Position numbers and translations under genes: made by a program
NCBI GenBank assembly: GCA_031285625.1
Contig: JAITVV010000067.1
Coordinates: forward strand, 1-64,000
Length of the DNA stretch: 64,000 bases
Source of the DNA: Prevotella sp.
GTDB taxonomy: Bacteria; Bacteroidota; Bacteroidia; Bacteroidales; Dysgonomonadaceae
Direction of reading: 5' to 3'
Shown here: positions 26,592 through 35,952 of the stretch, in pieces
Layout of the letters: each line of letters starts with the position of its first letter
Numbering within the stretch: the first letter of the stretch is position 1
Notes under the pieces: generated by a model
Database searches by the model: none
Seen by the model: the letters and a program-made list of their open reading frames with translations, nothing else
What the model was told of the DNA's origin: nothing

Positions 26592-28625
26592 TTATAATTT
26601 TATTTCTATATTTTCACCATATTTCAGATCGAAAGACCTGAATACTTTTTCATTTTTTATTAATTGAACTTTCATCTCACCTCCATTTTTCAGTACTTGA
26701 ATGGAGAATGGGCTATCCATGAATGCCATTATATTATTCAACTCCATCCGATCCCAATTGTCAGGCAACTGTGGGGCTAAGGTAAATGAACGAAAACCTG
26801 TAGGACGTATTCCAAATAACCCCTCTGTGATAATACGGCAATACAAGCCACTTTCTGCAGACAGATGGCGTTGATTTCCTTCCGGCCATGCTTCAATCGG
26901 ATAAGGGACGTGATCACCCAGCAATCGCTCGTTGGAATATCGTTTCATATATTCTGTTGCTTTCTCTTTAACTCCGGCACTGTATACTCCACGCAAAGCG
27001 TACAGAGTGGAACGATCCCAAAAGGTTTCAGTACCTGCCTGAGTCAACAATCCATTCTTTGTCCATAAACGAGGAGAGAATAAAGCTTCGATTGTGCCCT
27101 CTTTTCTATCGAATATATTTACAGTTAATGGTATAGCAATCCATGAACGTAATATGTCATTACCTTCGTAATACTGGTAGGTATCATATCCTTCAACAGT
27201 TCTGCCAAAATATTTATTGATAGCTTCTTTTAAAGCCTCAGCCTCTTTTATATATTTCTTAGAAACCTGTGAAGGCTTATTTATTTCGTTAGCTAAATAA
27301 CTACTTGAGATCAAAGCATCGTAATACAAACTTGATGTGCACAGGTTTGCTTCACCTGCAGGAAAACGGCCTTCCAGTTCATCGTTATCGGACATTACGA
27401 CACCCTCTTTATTTAATTTGCGTTTGCAAAATTCCAGGCACCATTCGATCAAAGGCCATAACTGTATTGCCTCTTCTCTGTCAGCTCTGGCAAGGGCATA
27501 TCTTGCAGCGCCATATGCTATCATCGCTGCATCGCCTCTGTCTCCTGCCCCATTCCATATATCTAAGCCCTCTGCTATAATAGAACTGGGAATAGGATTA
27601 TATTCAGGATTCATAAATCGGGCAAAGTGCATAAATGAATTAAAAACCGACTCGTTTCCAATTTTGTATCCCAGAAACGGGAAGAAAGGATTAACATATT
27701 CAGCCTGATCATTAGCCCAAATAGCGGCATAGTATGATTCTCCCCCAGGGCCATGCATATAGCCGCCTTTTGTTTTAAATATACTTTCTGATGTCCTTAT
27801 TTTAGCAAAAGCAAAAGCTCTGTTTATTACTGGATCAGGACATTTGAACTCTAGATTATTCCATATTTCGTTTATGAATTCCTTCCTTGCCTCTTCTTCC
27901 TGAGATATATCCGGTATTATTTCATTTTCTGATTCTCTGTATGCTTCAATATATGCTCCAAACTCAATTTGTTCACCTGCATTCAGATGATAAAGACCGT
28001 CATTGAGCAGTGAAACCGACAAATTGTAACTACCACCCACCCCTTTTTGAGCATCGGTCTTATATAAGTTTTTTACTTTTGGGACAATTAATGTCAACGG
28101 CTTATCCGATATATTTTTTAATATGTACTTTTCACAAAGTAGCGGTTTATCCTTAGAAGGGAAATATAAATGTGACAGTTCAACAACAGGTTCTGGTTTT
28201 GAAGCCCTAGATTGAGCGATATTATGCCTTTCTATACTGAAATCACTCACGACCGTAAGAAACCCATCTAAACGGATATATTTCACTTTCTCATTATTGA
28301 GGGACATACCATTTACCATCAGTAAAGAAGGAAAGTCTACTGCAAAACGTTGCATCAGACTACCATGGGTATTGTTTGGTATAGTCCTCAGCAAGGGCCA
28401 TATTACCGAGCGTTCCATAGAGAATGATCCATCCGTATTCACCCCATATCTGAAAACTGTAGAGATCTGCTCCCCACTCATTTCTATATGATCGTTATGA
28501 GGGATATTATCTGCTATATTCCACTGAATAGCTCCATCCTGTTGTATAACCCAACGATCTTGAGCATAAATAGTGAGACCAGATATAAACTGAATAAATA
28601 GAAATAGTTTTAGAGCCTTCATCAT
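26592..28625 (-). CDS. six-hairpin glycosidase-fold protein, family unassigned
   Basis: A 677-residue secreted protein (signal MMKALKLFLFIQFISGLTIYAQ). It has an N-terminal beta-sandwich (about 30-235) and a C-terminal (alpha/alpha)6-barrel-like region, about 265-600: GGYMHGPGGESYYAAIWAND, YNPIPSSIIAEGLDIWNGAG, VMSDNDELEGRFPAGEANLC and LLTQAGTETFWDRSTLYALR. The end returns to a beta region. The layout resembles GH78/GH95/GH127-like six-hairpin enzymes, but I do not recognise the CAZy family. Acidic residues in NDQAE, NDELE and GTETFWD are candidate catalytic positions. Its place between a clan GH-D enzyme and GH36 suggests removal of another side-chain sugar from the same glycan. Confidence 0.55.
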   Translation of the reverse strand: MMKALKLFLFIQFISGLTIYAQDRWVIQQDGAIQWNIADNIPHNDHIEMSGEQISTVFRYGVNTDGSFSMERSVIWPLLRTIPNNTHGSLMQRFAVDFPSLLMVNGMSLNNEKVKYIRLDGFLTVVSDFSIERHNIAQSRASKPEPVVELSHLYFPSKDKPLLCEKYILKNISDKPLTLIVPKVKNLYKTDAQKGVGGSYNLSVSLLNDGLYHLNAGEQIEFGAYIEAYRESENEIIPDISQEEEARKEFINEIWNNLEFKCPDPVINRAFAFAKIRTSESIFKTKGGYMHGPGGESYYAAIWANDQAEYVNPFFPFLGYKIGNESVFNSFMHFARFMNPEYNPIPSSIIAEGLDIWNGAGDRGDAAMIAYGAARYALARADREEAIQLWPLIEWCLEFCKRKLNKEGVVMSDNDELEGRFPAGEANLCTSSLYYDALISSSYLANEINKPSQVSKKYIKEAEALKEAINKYFGRTVEGYDTYQYYEGNDILRSWIAIPLTVNIFDRKEGTIEALFSPRLWTKNGLLTQAGTETFWDRSTLYALRGVYSAGVKEKATEYMKRYSNERLLGDHVPYPIEAWPEGNQRHLSAESGLYCRIITEGLFGIRPTGFRSFTLAPQLPDNWDRMELNNIMAFMDSPFSIQVLKNGGEMKVQLIKNEKVFRSFDLKYGENIEIKL

Positions 28626-28682
28626 AATATTATTTATTACTTATCTCAAAAATAAGAATAAATATAATCCATAATTGCGGTA

Positions 28683-28728
28683 GAGGTTACATATATACCC
28701 CGATATTGAGGTATATATGTTGAGCCTC
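28683..28728 (-). other. intercistronic inverted repeat, 11-bp perfect arms
   Basis: ACATATATACC (28689-28699) and GGTATATATGT (28710-28720) pair perfectly across ten bases. Outer GAGG (28683-28686) and CCTC (28725-28728) can extend the stem past a small internal loop. It sits 21 bases after the upstream clan GH-D stop and about 60 bases before the six-hairpin start. No T run follows, so it may be a regulator site or an mRNA hairpin. Confidence 0.6.
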
Positions 28729-28748
28729 ACAAATAACCAAACTTAAAA

Positions 28749-30857
28749 TCATCTGGCTAGCTTATATACTCTTACATCCTGAGACGGTACAGAGTATTTC
28801 AGCACACCATTTTCTACAAGGACTTCTGAAGATGTCCACAACTCCTTGCAATCTACCTTATTATTATCGACCAATCCGATTCTATCGAGATTTATACTAC
28901 CTTCTTTAGCAGCCGTCTTATCAAAATTAAATACAGCTACATATACCCCATCTTTGGTTTCGAGCATATATGCCGGTTCAGCTTTCCCCGGATCAGCAGC
29001 TGTATAGCCTTCCACCGGATAAAAAGATTTACCTATTCGGGCTATATCATTAATTTCTTTATTTGTAGCAACCTTTATTGCTTTTTCTCTTGCAGCAATG
29101 TCTCCCGGGATCTTACCTTTCAGACTGAAATTATCACCCAACATATATATTCCAGTAATTACTGCAGAGGTAATACGCGCTCTGTTAGCTCCTTCTTTAT
29201 AATCATCAGCTTCCTGTGGTTTATAAAGAAGTATGTGATCCGAATCATTGAAAGGATACACGCGATCAAGCCACCAACCAAATGAAAGACTGTTGAGCAT
29301 ATAACCTGTTGTTCCCCATTCTCCTTCGGTCATAGCACCCCATGCATCACAACTGATACGCTTTGAAGTTCCGTATTGAGAAGGGAAGGTAGGAGCAATA
29401 GACAGTGCCATAAACATATCTTCGCCACATAAATCAGAGAGGTATTTCATCCCTTCGTTATAAGCCTGTACACCGGTAGTAACTGCCGGATTGTAAAATG
29501 AGTCGGCTTCTAACGTACCATTATTAATAAAGTCAAGTTTTACATATGTATATCCCAGCTTCTTAAACTTATTGATGTAATGATCCATTCGTTGCTTCGT
29601 TCCCGGATGGGTAGGATCTACAGCTAAGGATTCCACTTTGCGCGGTTTTCCGTCTGCATATATATATATGTCTTTATATTTATAAGCGTTATTAGTCCCT
29701 TCTACAAAGGCTTCCGCATTCCCATGCCAGTCAGAAAACGGACACCAGTAAATACCGGCCTTTTGTCCATTGGCTTTACAATGCTCAACAAATTGCTTTA
29801 GTTGATCTTCAGTAAAGTTGTCCCAAAAAGAATCTAATCCGATATAAGTGATATTGTCATTTTCAAAGCTATTAGGCTGCAACTCTTTCTTGATAAAATC
29901 AGCTACATCGATAGCTCCTTCATAGTTTACCTTTTCGGCCATAGCAGCCCAACTGTTCCAACCAAAAGGTGTACCACCATTCCATTTGCGAGGAGGTGCA
30001 ACTATAGCATTTGCTTCTCCAAAGATCTCTAGACCTCTGCGCCAGTCATTGAATATTCCAAAGAAGATTTTAGGAGATTTCAGGCTCTTACCTTTAATAC
30101 TTCCATGTCCTTTAATCGAAGGCCTATCTGGCTTTTGGCTGATATCTCTGGTCAGCTCGTGAACAACGCCGCCGTAGCATTCCAGTTCTGTAATATATTG
30201 ATTTTCTTCTCCTTTGTAACGAATGCCTGTTTTCCATGTATCATGCTCTACCGAACCTATAACCAAACCATTACGTTCTTTTCCATTAAAGATAGACGTT
30301 ACCTCGAAAGATATATCTTCACCGGATAAAGGAGATGACAGATAATGAACAAATGCATCATTATCGAACGGTACACGTAAGGCACGATTACTTTCGTCTG
30401 CAGACAGAAAAGAGTTCTTAGTCGCAGTATATATTGGAGCAATATAATTGCTTGAAATATCTGTTTCGGATTCTAAATATACATCAGTAAGGAAATATTC
30501 CTTATCTGAATAGAAATAATATACCTGTTTGATGTCAGGTTTGCCTGCCAGCCCTGTATAACTAACTGTAAATTTTTCGCCATTTCCGAAAGCATCGGAA
30601 AGAGATTCTTTGTTGATTTTTACTTCCGGATAAGCGGTACTCTCTATAGGGTCGTTTCCGGATTTTGCCTTTACAAACACTCCTGATAATATTGCTTTAC
30701 CATTGTGAATGTAATCCAGTGTTTTTGTATTTTCGTCATAAACAATTGACCACTGTTTATACTCTATCTTATTACCTGCAAGAGGTGCACATGCCCAGAG
30801 GCATATGCAGCTCTTGCAAATAAGAATTATAAGACTATTTATTGTCCTGTAAGTCAT
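28749..30857 (-). CDS. clan GH-D-like alpha-galactosidase family lipoprotein (paralogue 2)
   Basis: A 702-residue probable lipoprotein (hydrophobic N-terminus ending in LWAC, Cys23). It has the same architecture as the protein at 18052-20052: N-terminal beta region (RALRVPFDNDAFVHY), then a barrel with TPFGWNSWAAMAEKV, YIGLDSFWDNF, AGIYWCPFSDWHG, AVDPTHPGTKQRMD and YTYVKLDFINNGTLEAD (likely nucleophile Asp), and RISCDAWGAM (likely acid/base region). It follows SusD by 11 bases, so it is the first enzyme translated in the PUL operon and is likely surface-exposed and active on imported-size chains. The family is a GH27/GH36 relative; exact specificity unknown. Confidence 0.75.
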   Translation of the reverse strand: MTYRTINSLIILICKSCICLWACAPLAGNKIEYKQWSIVYDENTKTLDYIHNGKAILSGVFVKAKSGNDPIESTAYPEVKINKESLSDAFGNGEKFTVSYTGLAGKPDIKQVYYFYSDKEYFLTDVYLESETDISSNYIAPIYTATKNSFLSADESNRALRVPFDNDAFVHYLSSPLSGEDISFEVTSIFNGKERNGLVIGSVEHDTWKTGIRYKGEENQYITELECYGGVVHELTRDISQKPDRPSIKGHGSIKGKSLKSPKIFFGIFNDWRRGLEIFGEANAIVAPPRKWNGGTPFGWNSWAAMAEKVNYEGAIDVADFIKKELQPNSFENDNITYIGLDSFWDNFTEDQLKQFVEHCKANGQKAGIYWCPFSDWHGNAEAFVEGTNNAYKYKDIYIYADGKPRKVESLAVDPTHPGTKQRMDHYINKFKKLGYTYVKLDFINNGTLEADSFYNPAVTTGVQAYNEGMKYLSDLCGEDMFMALSIAPTFPSQYGTSKRISCDAWGAMTEGEWGTTGYMLNSLSFGWWLDRVYPFNDSDHILLYKPQEADDYKEGANRARITSAVITGIYMLGDNFSLKGKIPGDIAAREKAIKVATNKEINDIARIGKSFYPVEGYTAADPGKAEPAYMLETKDGVYVAVFNFDKTAAKEGSINLDRIGLVDNNKVDCKELWTSSEVLVENGVLKYSVPSQDVRVYKLAR

Positions 30858-30868
30858 CTTATCTTTAT

Positions 30869-32437
30869 TTAATTATATCCAGGGTTTTGATCTTCAGGAG
30901 TCATATCCTCATTGTTCTTTATTTCAGTATCAGGAATAGGATAGCGCATATGGAAGTCCTGTATTGTACCTGATTCTTTAGCCCATTTATTACGCTCTTT
31001 GATAAGTTTCACGAAGTTACCTGTACGTATCAGGTCATAACGGCGCCAACCTTCAAAACAAAGTTCGCGGATACGTTCATCCATGATTTTTTCACGGAAC
31101 TGATCCTGACTCATTGTTCCCCATTTCTTATCTGCCGGAAGTGTTCCACCCCATGCACGGGTACGAATCTTATCATTCACCTGTGCTACAGCAGCGGATG
31201 TCTGACCTAATTCATTCAAACATTCGGCATACAGTAATATAATATCGCCTAGACGTACAAGAGCAAAATTTTTTCCTGAATTCCACATATTTGCAATATT
31301 TCCATTGTTTTTATCTGTACGCGGATCTTCAAATTTCTTGATATGCGGATCCAATTCGTCTGTGATCCAAGCTGTTTTTGAATCATCAGGAGTTATACCA
31401 TCATATGTAAAGTCGTAACGTATGCTTACGTCTTTACGCAAATCACCGTCTTCCCATACTCCGCCTTCGGCTACAGTGCTGTATCCGTATTTAGTTGGCA
31501 ATACTATATCATATCCTGAAAAATGACAGCCCTGTGAAAACCAAGTATCTATAACTCTCGATCCCAGATCAAATTGCCAATAGTTACAGTCGGGCCATAC
31601 ATTATTAAACTGTAGTTCAAATACAGATTCTGAAGAGAATGGCTTATCGTAAGCAAACAGATCTCCAAAATTATCCACTAATTTATAGCGGCTCATCATT
31701 TTTTCAAACGCCTCTTTTGCCAAAGAAAAATCCCTAAGACCTGTTTCTTCCGGTGCACTCATATAGGCCTTTCCTAACATTGCTAATGCAGCGCCCGATG
31801 TTATCTTTTTAGGATCATCCGTCCATTTTTCAGGAAGATTATTGGCTGCAAGTTTAAAGTCATTGATTATATACTCCCACACATCTTTGAGTGGCTGACG
31901 CCTATAACCTAATTCACTTTCACGTTTTTTGTCCCAGATAGGAATTTCTCCCCAAAGCATACTTAGTTCATACATCAGCATTCCACGGAAAAAACTGGCT
32001 TCACCTAATAATGTTTTCACCTTATCCGGATCTTCTGTATTTGCTTCAAGACCTGCAATAGCCAGACCTGTAGTATATACAGGAGTACACTTATTGTCCC
32101 ACAACGAAGCTATTTCGCCTGCAGTAGATGATAACAATCCGTTATAGTAATCCAATCCCGGCTGTGTTGGCGCTTCTTTAATTTGCCATGTCCCCTGCTG
32201 GCTTTCATCCGTACCGAAGGCAGACGTTGTAATTCCGTTCCGTCCCTGCTTTGTATTACGGTATTTTACATACATACCTTTAACTAACAATTCAAGGCGG
32301 CCGAGGTCGGCCATCACTTCTTCTTCAGACATGTCCCCCTTTGATACCTGATCCAAATTGTCGGAACAGGAAGTAAAGTTCAGTGCGAGAGCAAATATTG
32401 TGATATATGCTACAATTTTATATTTTATATTTTTCAT
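30869..32437 (-). CDS. SusD/RagB glycan-binding outer-membrane lipoprotein
   Basis: A 522-residue lipoprotein (FTSCSDNLDQ, Cys24, followed by an acidic stretch fitting surface export). SusD blocks: LLGEASFFRGMLMYELSMLW, SGAALAMLGKAYMSAP, FALVRLGDIILLYAECLNEL and IMDERIRELCFEGWRRYDLI, ending in PEDQNPGYN. It follows SusC by 36 bases on the minus strand. It should bind the oligosaccharide that the SusC partner transports into the periplasm, where the encoded glycosidases work. Confidence 0.95.
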   Translation of the reverse strand: MKNIKYKIVAYITIFALALNFTSCSDNLDQVSKGDMSEEEVMADLGRLELLVKGMYVKYRNTKQGRNGITTSAFGTDESQQGTWQIKEAPTQPGLDYYNGLLSSTAGEIASLWDNKCTPVYTTGLAIAGLEANTEDPDKVKTLLGEASFFRGMLMYELSMLWGEIPIWDKKRESELGYRRQPLKDVWEYIINDFKLAANNLPEKWTDDPKKITSGAALAMLGKAYMSAPEETGLRDFSLAKEAFEKMMSRYKLVDNFGDLFAYDKPFSSESVFELQFNNVWPDCNYWQFDLGSRVIDTWFSQGCHFSGYDIVLPTKYGYSTVAEGGVWEDGDLRKDVSIRYDFTYDGITPDDSKTAWITDELDPHIKKFEDPRTDKNNGNIANMWNSGKNFALVRLGDIILLYAECLNELGQTSAAVAQVNDKIRTRAWGGTLPADKKWGTMSQDQFREKIMDERIRELCFEGWRRYDLIRTGNFVKLIKERNKWAKESGTIQDFHMRYPIPDTEIKNNEDMTPEDQNPGYN

Positions 32438-32473
32438 TGTGATTGTTTTAAATAATTAATATTAACCTATAAG

Positions 32474-35400
32474 TTAGAAGCTTACATTTAATCCAAATAC
32501 ATACATCCTTGTTGGTGGATACCAGTCACCAGTTTCAGGGTCATAGCCTTTATAACTAGTCGCACAGAAAAGGTTAGATCCGGTTGCATATACACGCAGA
32601 TTACTTAATTTCAATCTGCTCGCAAGATTGCTAGGAAAGTTATAGGCTAATGTTAATGTAGATAATCTAAGATAAGAAGCATTCTGCACTGCAAAATCCG
32701 TATGACCAACATTAAACCTATTATATTGAGCATCGGCTATCGGACGAGGGAGCTTTGCATTTGTATTCGTTTCTGACCATCTATCAAGAAGATCCATTGA
32801 AGCTATGCTTGATCCTGTACTTGAGATCAGACCTTCGTAATAAGGGCTTAACTTTTTAGCACCATATGAGTAGCTGAATACTGCATTTAATGAAATACCT
32901 TTCCAGCTGAAGTCTGTAGCGAATCCTCCGTAGAACTTCGGATCGGTAGAACCTACAACTACACGGTCATCCTCATCTATCACCTTATCTCCATTGGCAT
33001 CTACCGGATATAGATCGCCCGGATTTACCTGACGCCCATTCCAGTTCATTCCCATTTGATTAAATAGCGCTACATCTTCTGCTGTAGCAATACCCCCGTT
33101 CTTCCATACATAAATTGTATTTCTGGATTCACCTACAAAAAGGTTTCCTTCTTTTGCAGTATTGTTTCCATCCTTCTTATAAATTACAGTATTACCATCC
33201 ATCAGTTTGGTCACTTCATTTTTATCGAAAGATAAGTTTGCTGATACATTCCATGCAAAATCCTTAGTTTCAATAATGTTTGCACCCAAAGAGAATTCCA
33301 TACCTTTGTTTTCGATAGCGCCAATATTTACAAATGCTTCTTTAAATCCTGATGAAGTAGACAAAGGACGTTTCATCAACAAGTCTTTATTCTTGATAAT
33401 AAATCCATCAACCGAAAAACGAATTTTATTATTCAGGAATGCCATATCAATACCGGCATTAAATTGCTTTTGTTTTTCCCATTTTATATCCTTCGTACCA
33501 CGACGGTCAGGAGCAACAATAGAGCCTTCTCCATTATTCACACTTGATGTATAAAGACTAAGGAAAGCATAATCATCGATATTCTGATTACCTGCAATAC
33601 CATACCCAAGACGCAATTTTAACTGATCAAATATTCTTTGATCTTTCATAAATGACTCCTGATTGACATTCCATGCTCCCGAAAATGAAGGGAAAAGCCC
33701 CCAACGGTGTCCATCTGCAAATCTTGAAGAACCATCGTAACGTGCAGTTGCTGTCAGATAATATCTGTTATCATAGTTATAATTAGCACGTGCAATATAA
33801 GACATCATTGCTGATGTAACAAAGCCCGACCCCATTTCACGTTCATCTTTCTTATATGATGCACCAATATTATGATAATGATAGAAATCATCGGCAAAGC
33901 CTTTAGCAGTCAGTTCAGTCCAGTTACGGTCGGTACGTGTGCTACTTGTTCCTAATAGTCCGTTAATATTATGCTTTCCTATAGAAGTTTCGTAAGAAAC
34001 AGTGTTATCCCATTGCCATACAGTACGTGAATCGCGTTTATGTTTTGCCTCACCATCCTGAGAATAACGGATCGATTCATAGATATCTTTCGGAGTATAC
34101 TTAAATTCTTTTTCTTCTACATAATCGACAGATAATGATGTACGGATATTCAAACCTTTGATAGGATTGATATTCAAATAATTACTTGTCAACACCCTAT
34201 TTCTTGTGCGATTTTGGTCCACCTTTAGTGAACGGATAGGATTGAAATTATTCTGATCAAATACTCCTTTATAGTCTAGTGTTGGAACTTCTTTATCAAT
34301 CGGGAACATTACATTTGCATTACGTGCTCTGTTCAATACCCCATCGTCCACTATCTGGTCTTTTATCCGTGTAAAAGAAGTATTAGTACCTACTTTCAAC
34401 CATGATTTGATCTGTTGTTCAGCGTTTATGCGTCCCGAATATTTTTTCTGGCCAGATGTTTTCATCAAACCTTTCAGATCAGAATAATTAAAGCTCATAT
34501 AATATGAGTTCTTATCAGAACCACCTGTGAAGCTTAAAGTATGATTTTGTTGAGTTCCTGTTCTTGTAACTTCATCCAACCAATTATAACTCTGATTGTT
34601 ATTATAAGCATCGAACTCATAATCAGCAAAGGCCAGATTTGAGCCCATAACCTTATTCTTATAAAAAGCATCTATATCAGACTGAGTTGCATTAGGGTTA
34701 TCAGCCTTATAGCCATTCATATAAGAATCCCGTCTAAGTTCAAACAAGTCTTTAGTCTTCATAGTCTTTGGTACTTTAGCAAATTCCTGTACACCAAACC
34801 ATCCATCATAAGTCACACGGCCTTCTCCAGCCTTTCCTTTTTTGGTAGTGATCAACACAACACCATTCGCACCACGCGAACCATATAGTGCTGTAGCTGA
34901 TGCATCTTTCAATATTTCGATAGATGCTACATCATTCAAGTTAATAGAGTTAAAACCTGAAGCGAAGTTATCCATAACCAAACCATCAACTACATAAATT
35001 GGATCGGAAGATGTATTAATGGTATTCGTTCCACGGATCTTGATTGTCGCATCGTCACCTGGGCGCGTTCCATTAGAGATGAATACCCCTGCAACACGTC
35101 CCTGTATAGCCTGGTTGATGGTAGTTACTGGTTTTTCTTCCAGTACCTTTCCGCTCACACTACCTACTGCTCCTGTCAAATCACTTTTCTTGAAAGCTGC
35201 TCCGACTACCACAATTTCATCAAATTGGAAGTCTTGTGAAACCATAGTAAAGTTGAGAACTTCATTAGTTACAGTAATTTCTTTAGATTCATATCCTAAA
35301 AAAGAAGCTGTTAAAACAGCATTCCGGGAAGCAGGTATGGAATATCTACCATTCTCGTCGGAGAATGTTCCTGTTGTTGTGCCTTTCACAGCTACTGATA

Positions 35401-35545
35401 CACCAATTATAGGTTCTTTTGTCTGGGAATCTGTTATAACCCCTGAAACGGTTATATTCTGGGCAAAAACCCCTCCAGACACAATAAACAGCATTAATAT
35501 AAATGCCATTTTCAGCTTGGAATTAATGTTAATACGCATGGTCAT
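32474..35545 (-). CDS. SusC/RagA TonB-dependent outer-membrane transporter
   Basis: A 1,023-residue TonB-dependent transporter without an STN domain, as expected for a PUL run by a hybrid two-component regulator. Signal peptide ends at VSGGVFAQ. A CarboxypepD_reg-like domain spans about 31-115 (VSGVITDSQTKEPIIGVSVA), then the plug (SDLTGAVGSVSGKVLEEKPV, IYVVDG, ATALYGSRGANGVVLITTKK) and barrel, ending VFGLNVSF. Translation may begin at the second methionine (MRININSKL), two codons in. It opens the long minus-strand operon and is preceded by a 407-base regulatory region shared with the divergent regulator gene. Confidence 0.95.
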   Translation of the reverse strand: MTMRININSKLKMAFILMLFIVSGGVFAQNITVSGVITDSQTKEPIIGVSVAVKGTTTGTFSDENGRYSIPASRNAVLTASFLGYESKEITVTNEVLNFTMVSQDFQFDEIVVVGAAFKKSDLTGAVGSVSGKVLEEKPVTTINQAIQGRVAGVFISNGTRPGDDATIKIRGTNTINTSSDPIYVVDGLVMDNFASGFNSINLNDVASIEILKDASATALYGSRGANGVVLITTKKGKAGEGRVTYDGWFGVQEFAKVPKTMKTKDLFELRRDSYMNGYKADNPNATQSDIDAFYKNKVMGSNLAFADYEFDAYNNNQSYNWLDEVTRTGTQQNHTLSFTGGSDKNSYYMSFNYSDLKGLMKTSGQKKYSGRINAEQQIKSWLKVGTNTSFTRIKDQIVDDGVLNRARNANVMFPIDKEVPTLDYKGVFDQNNFNPIRSLKVDQNRTRNRVLTSNYLNINPIKGLNIRTSLSVDYVEEKEFKYTPKDIYESIRYSQDGEAKHKRDSRTVWQWDNTVSYETSIGKHNINGLLGTSSTRTDRNWTELTAKGFADDFYHYHNIGASYKKDEREMGSGFVTSAMMSYIARANYNYDNRYYLTATARYDGSSRFADGHRWGLFPSFSGAWNVNQESFMKDQRIFDQLKLRLGYGIAGNQNIDDYAFLSLYTSSVNNGEGSIVAPDRRGTKDIKWEKQKQFNAGIDMAFLNNKIRFSVDGFIIKNKDLLMKRPLSTSSGFKEAFVNIGAIENKGMEFSLGANIIETKDFAWNVSANLSFDKNEVTKLMDGNTVIYKKDGNNTAKEGNLFVGESRNTIYVWKNGGIATAEDVALFNQMGMNWNGRQVNPGDLYPVDANGDKVIDEDDRVVVGSTDPKFYGGFATDFSWKGISLNAVFSYSYGAKKLSPYYEGLISSTGSSIASMDLLDRWSETNTNAKLPRPIADAQYNRFNVGHTDFAVQNASYLRLSTLTLAYNFPSNLASRLKLSNLRVYATGSNLFCATSYKGYDPETGDWYPPTRMYVFGLNVSF

Positions 35546-35952
35546 AAATTAGTTTTTAAGATTAAAGATTTATGGTAATTGATTGTCTGTCTACAAAATC
35601 TCAATTCAAAGACTATTTCGCTTTTTTATGTGAGTTGTATTCTTATTGCATTAGATATCATAGATGATTCGAATGTAAAATTAGATTTTTGATATTCATA
35701 AAAGATGTAAGTTTCTTTTGAAAAAATGTAAAATATTACTATTTATAATTTTATGCTTTCCAGAGTCTAGCAACCACGAAAGTAGCTTTATTCTTTAAAA
35801 CAAAGACCCTACACTCTCTCAAAAAATAAAATATATGTAGTATATATGTATTATTCGATAGATTTAGGACATTTGTTTTATTTATTGCGACGGTTGTGAT
35901 TTTCATTTTATGTATATTTGTTATCACACTATCTTATTTTATTAAAGCATAT
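35546..35952. promoter_or_regulatory. divergent regulatory region between susC and hybrid two-component regulator
   Basis: About 400 AT-rich bases with no gene. ATGTAA boxes on the plus strand occur at 35673, 35705 and 35726, 32 and 21 bases apart, that is roughly three and two helical turns, as expected for AraC-type half-sites. TATATTTG at 35913-35920 fits the -7 consensus for the regulator gene and lies inside the GTG-extended reading frame, favouring the ATG at 35953 as start. Confidence 0.5.
35670..35712 (-). promoter_or_regulatory. candidate operator-promoter block of susC (shared with MFS operon)
   Basis: On the minus strand: ACTTACAT, 24 bases, then TTTTACATTCG. TACATTCG differs by one base from the -7 consensus TAnnTTTG, with ACTTACAT 32 bases upstream. 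The block at 49826-49868 has the identical 43-base layout. Counted by eye, about 31 of 43 positions agree, including all eight of ACTTACAT. A third box at 35726 extends the array. Transcription would start near 35663, giving a leader of about 117 bases. Confidence 0.5.

Noticed and set aside
35777-35804. Alternative susC promoter (CGAAAGTA with CAAA 16 bases away, minus strand)
   Set aside because: The -7 box has one mismatch, the spacer is too short and the block at 35670-35712 with its match at the MFS operon is more convincing.
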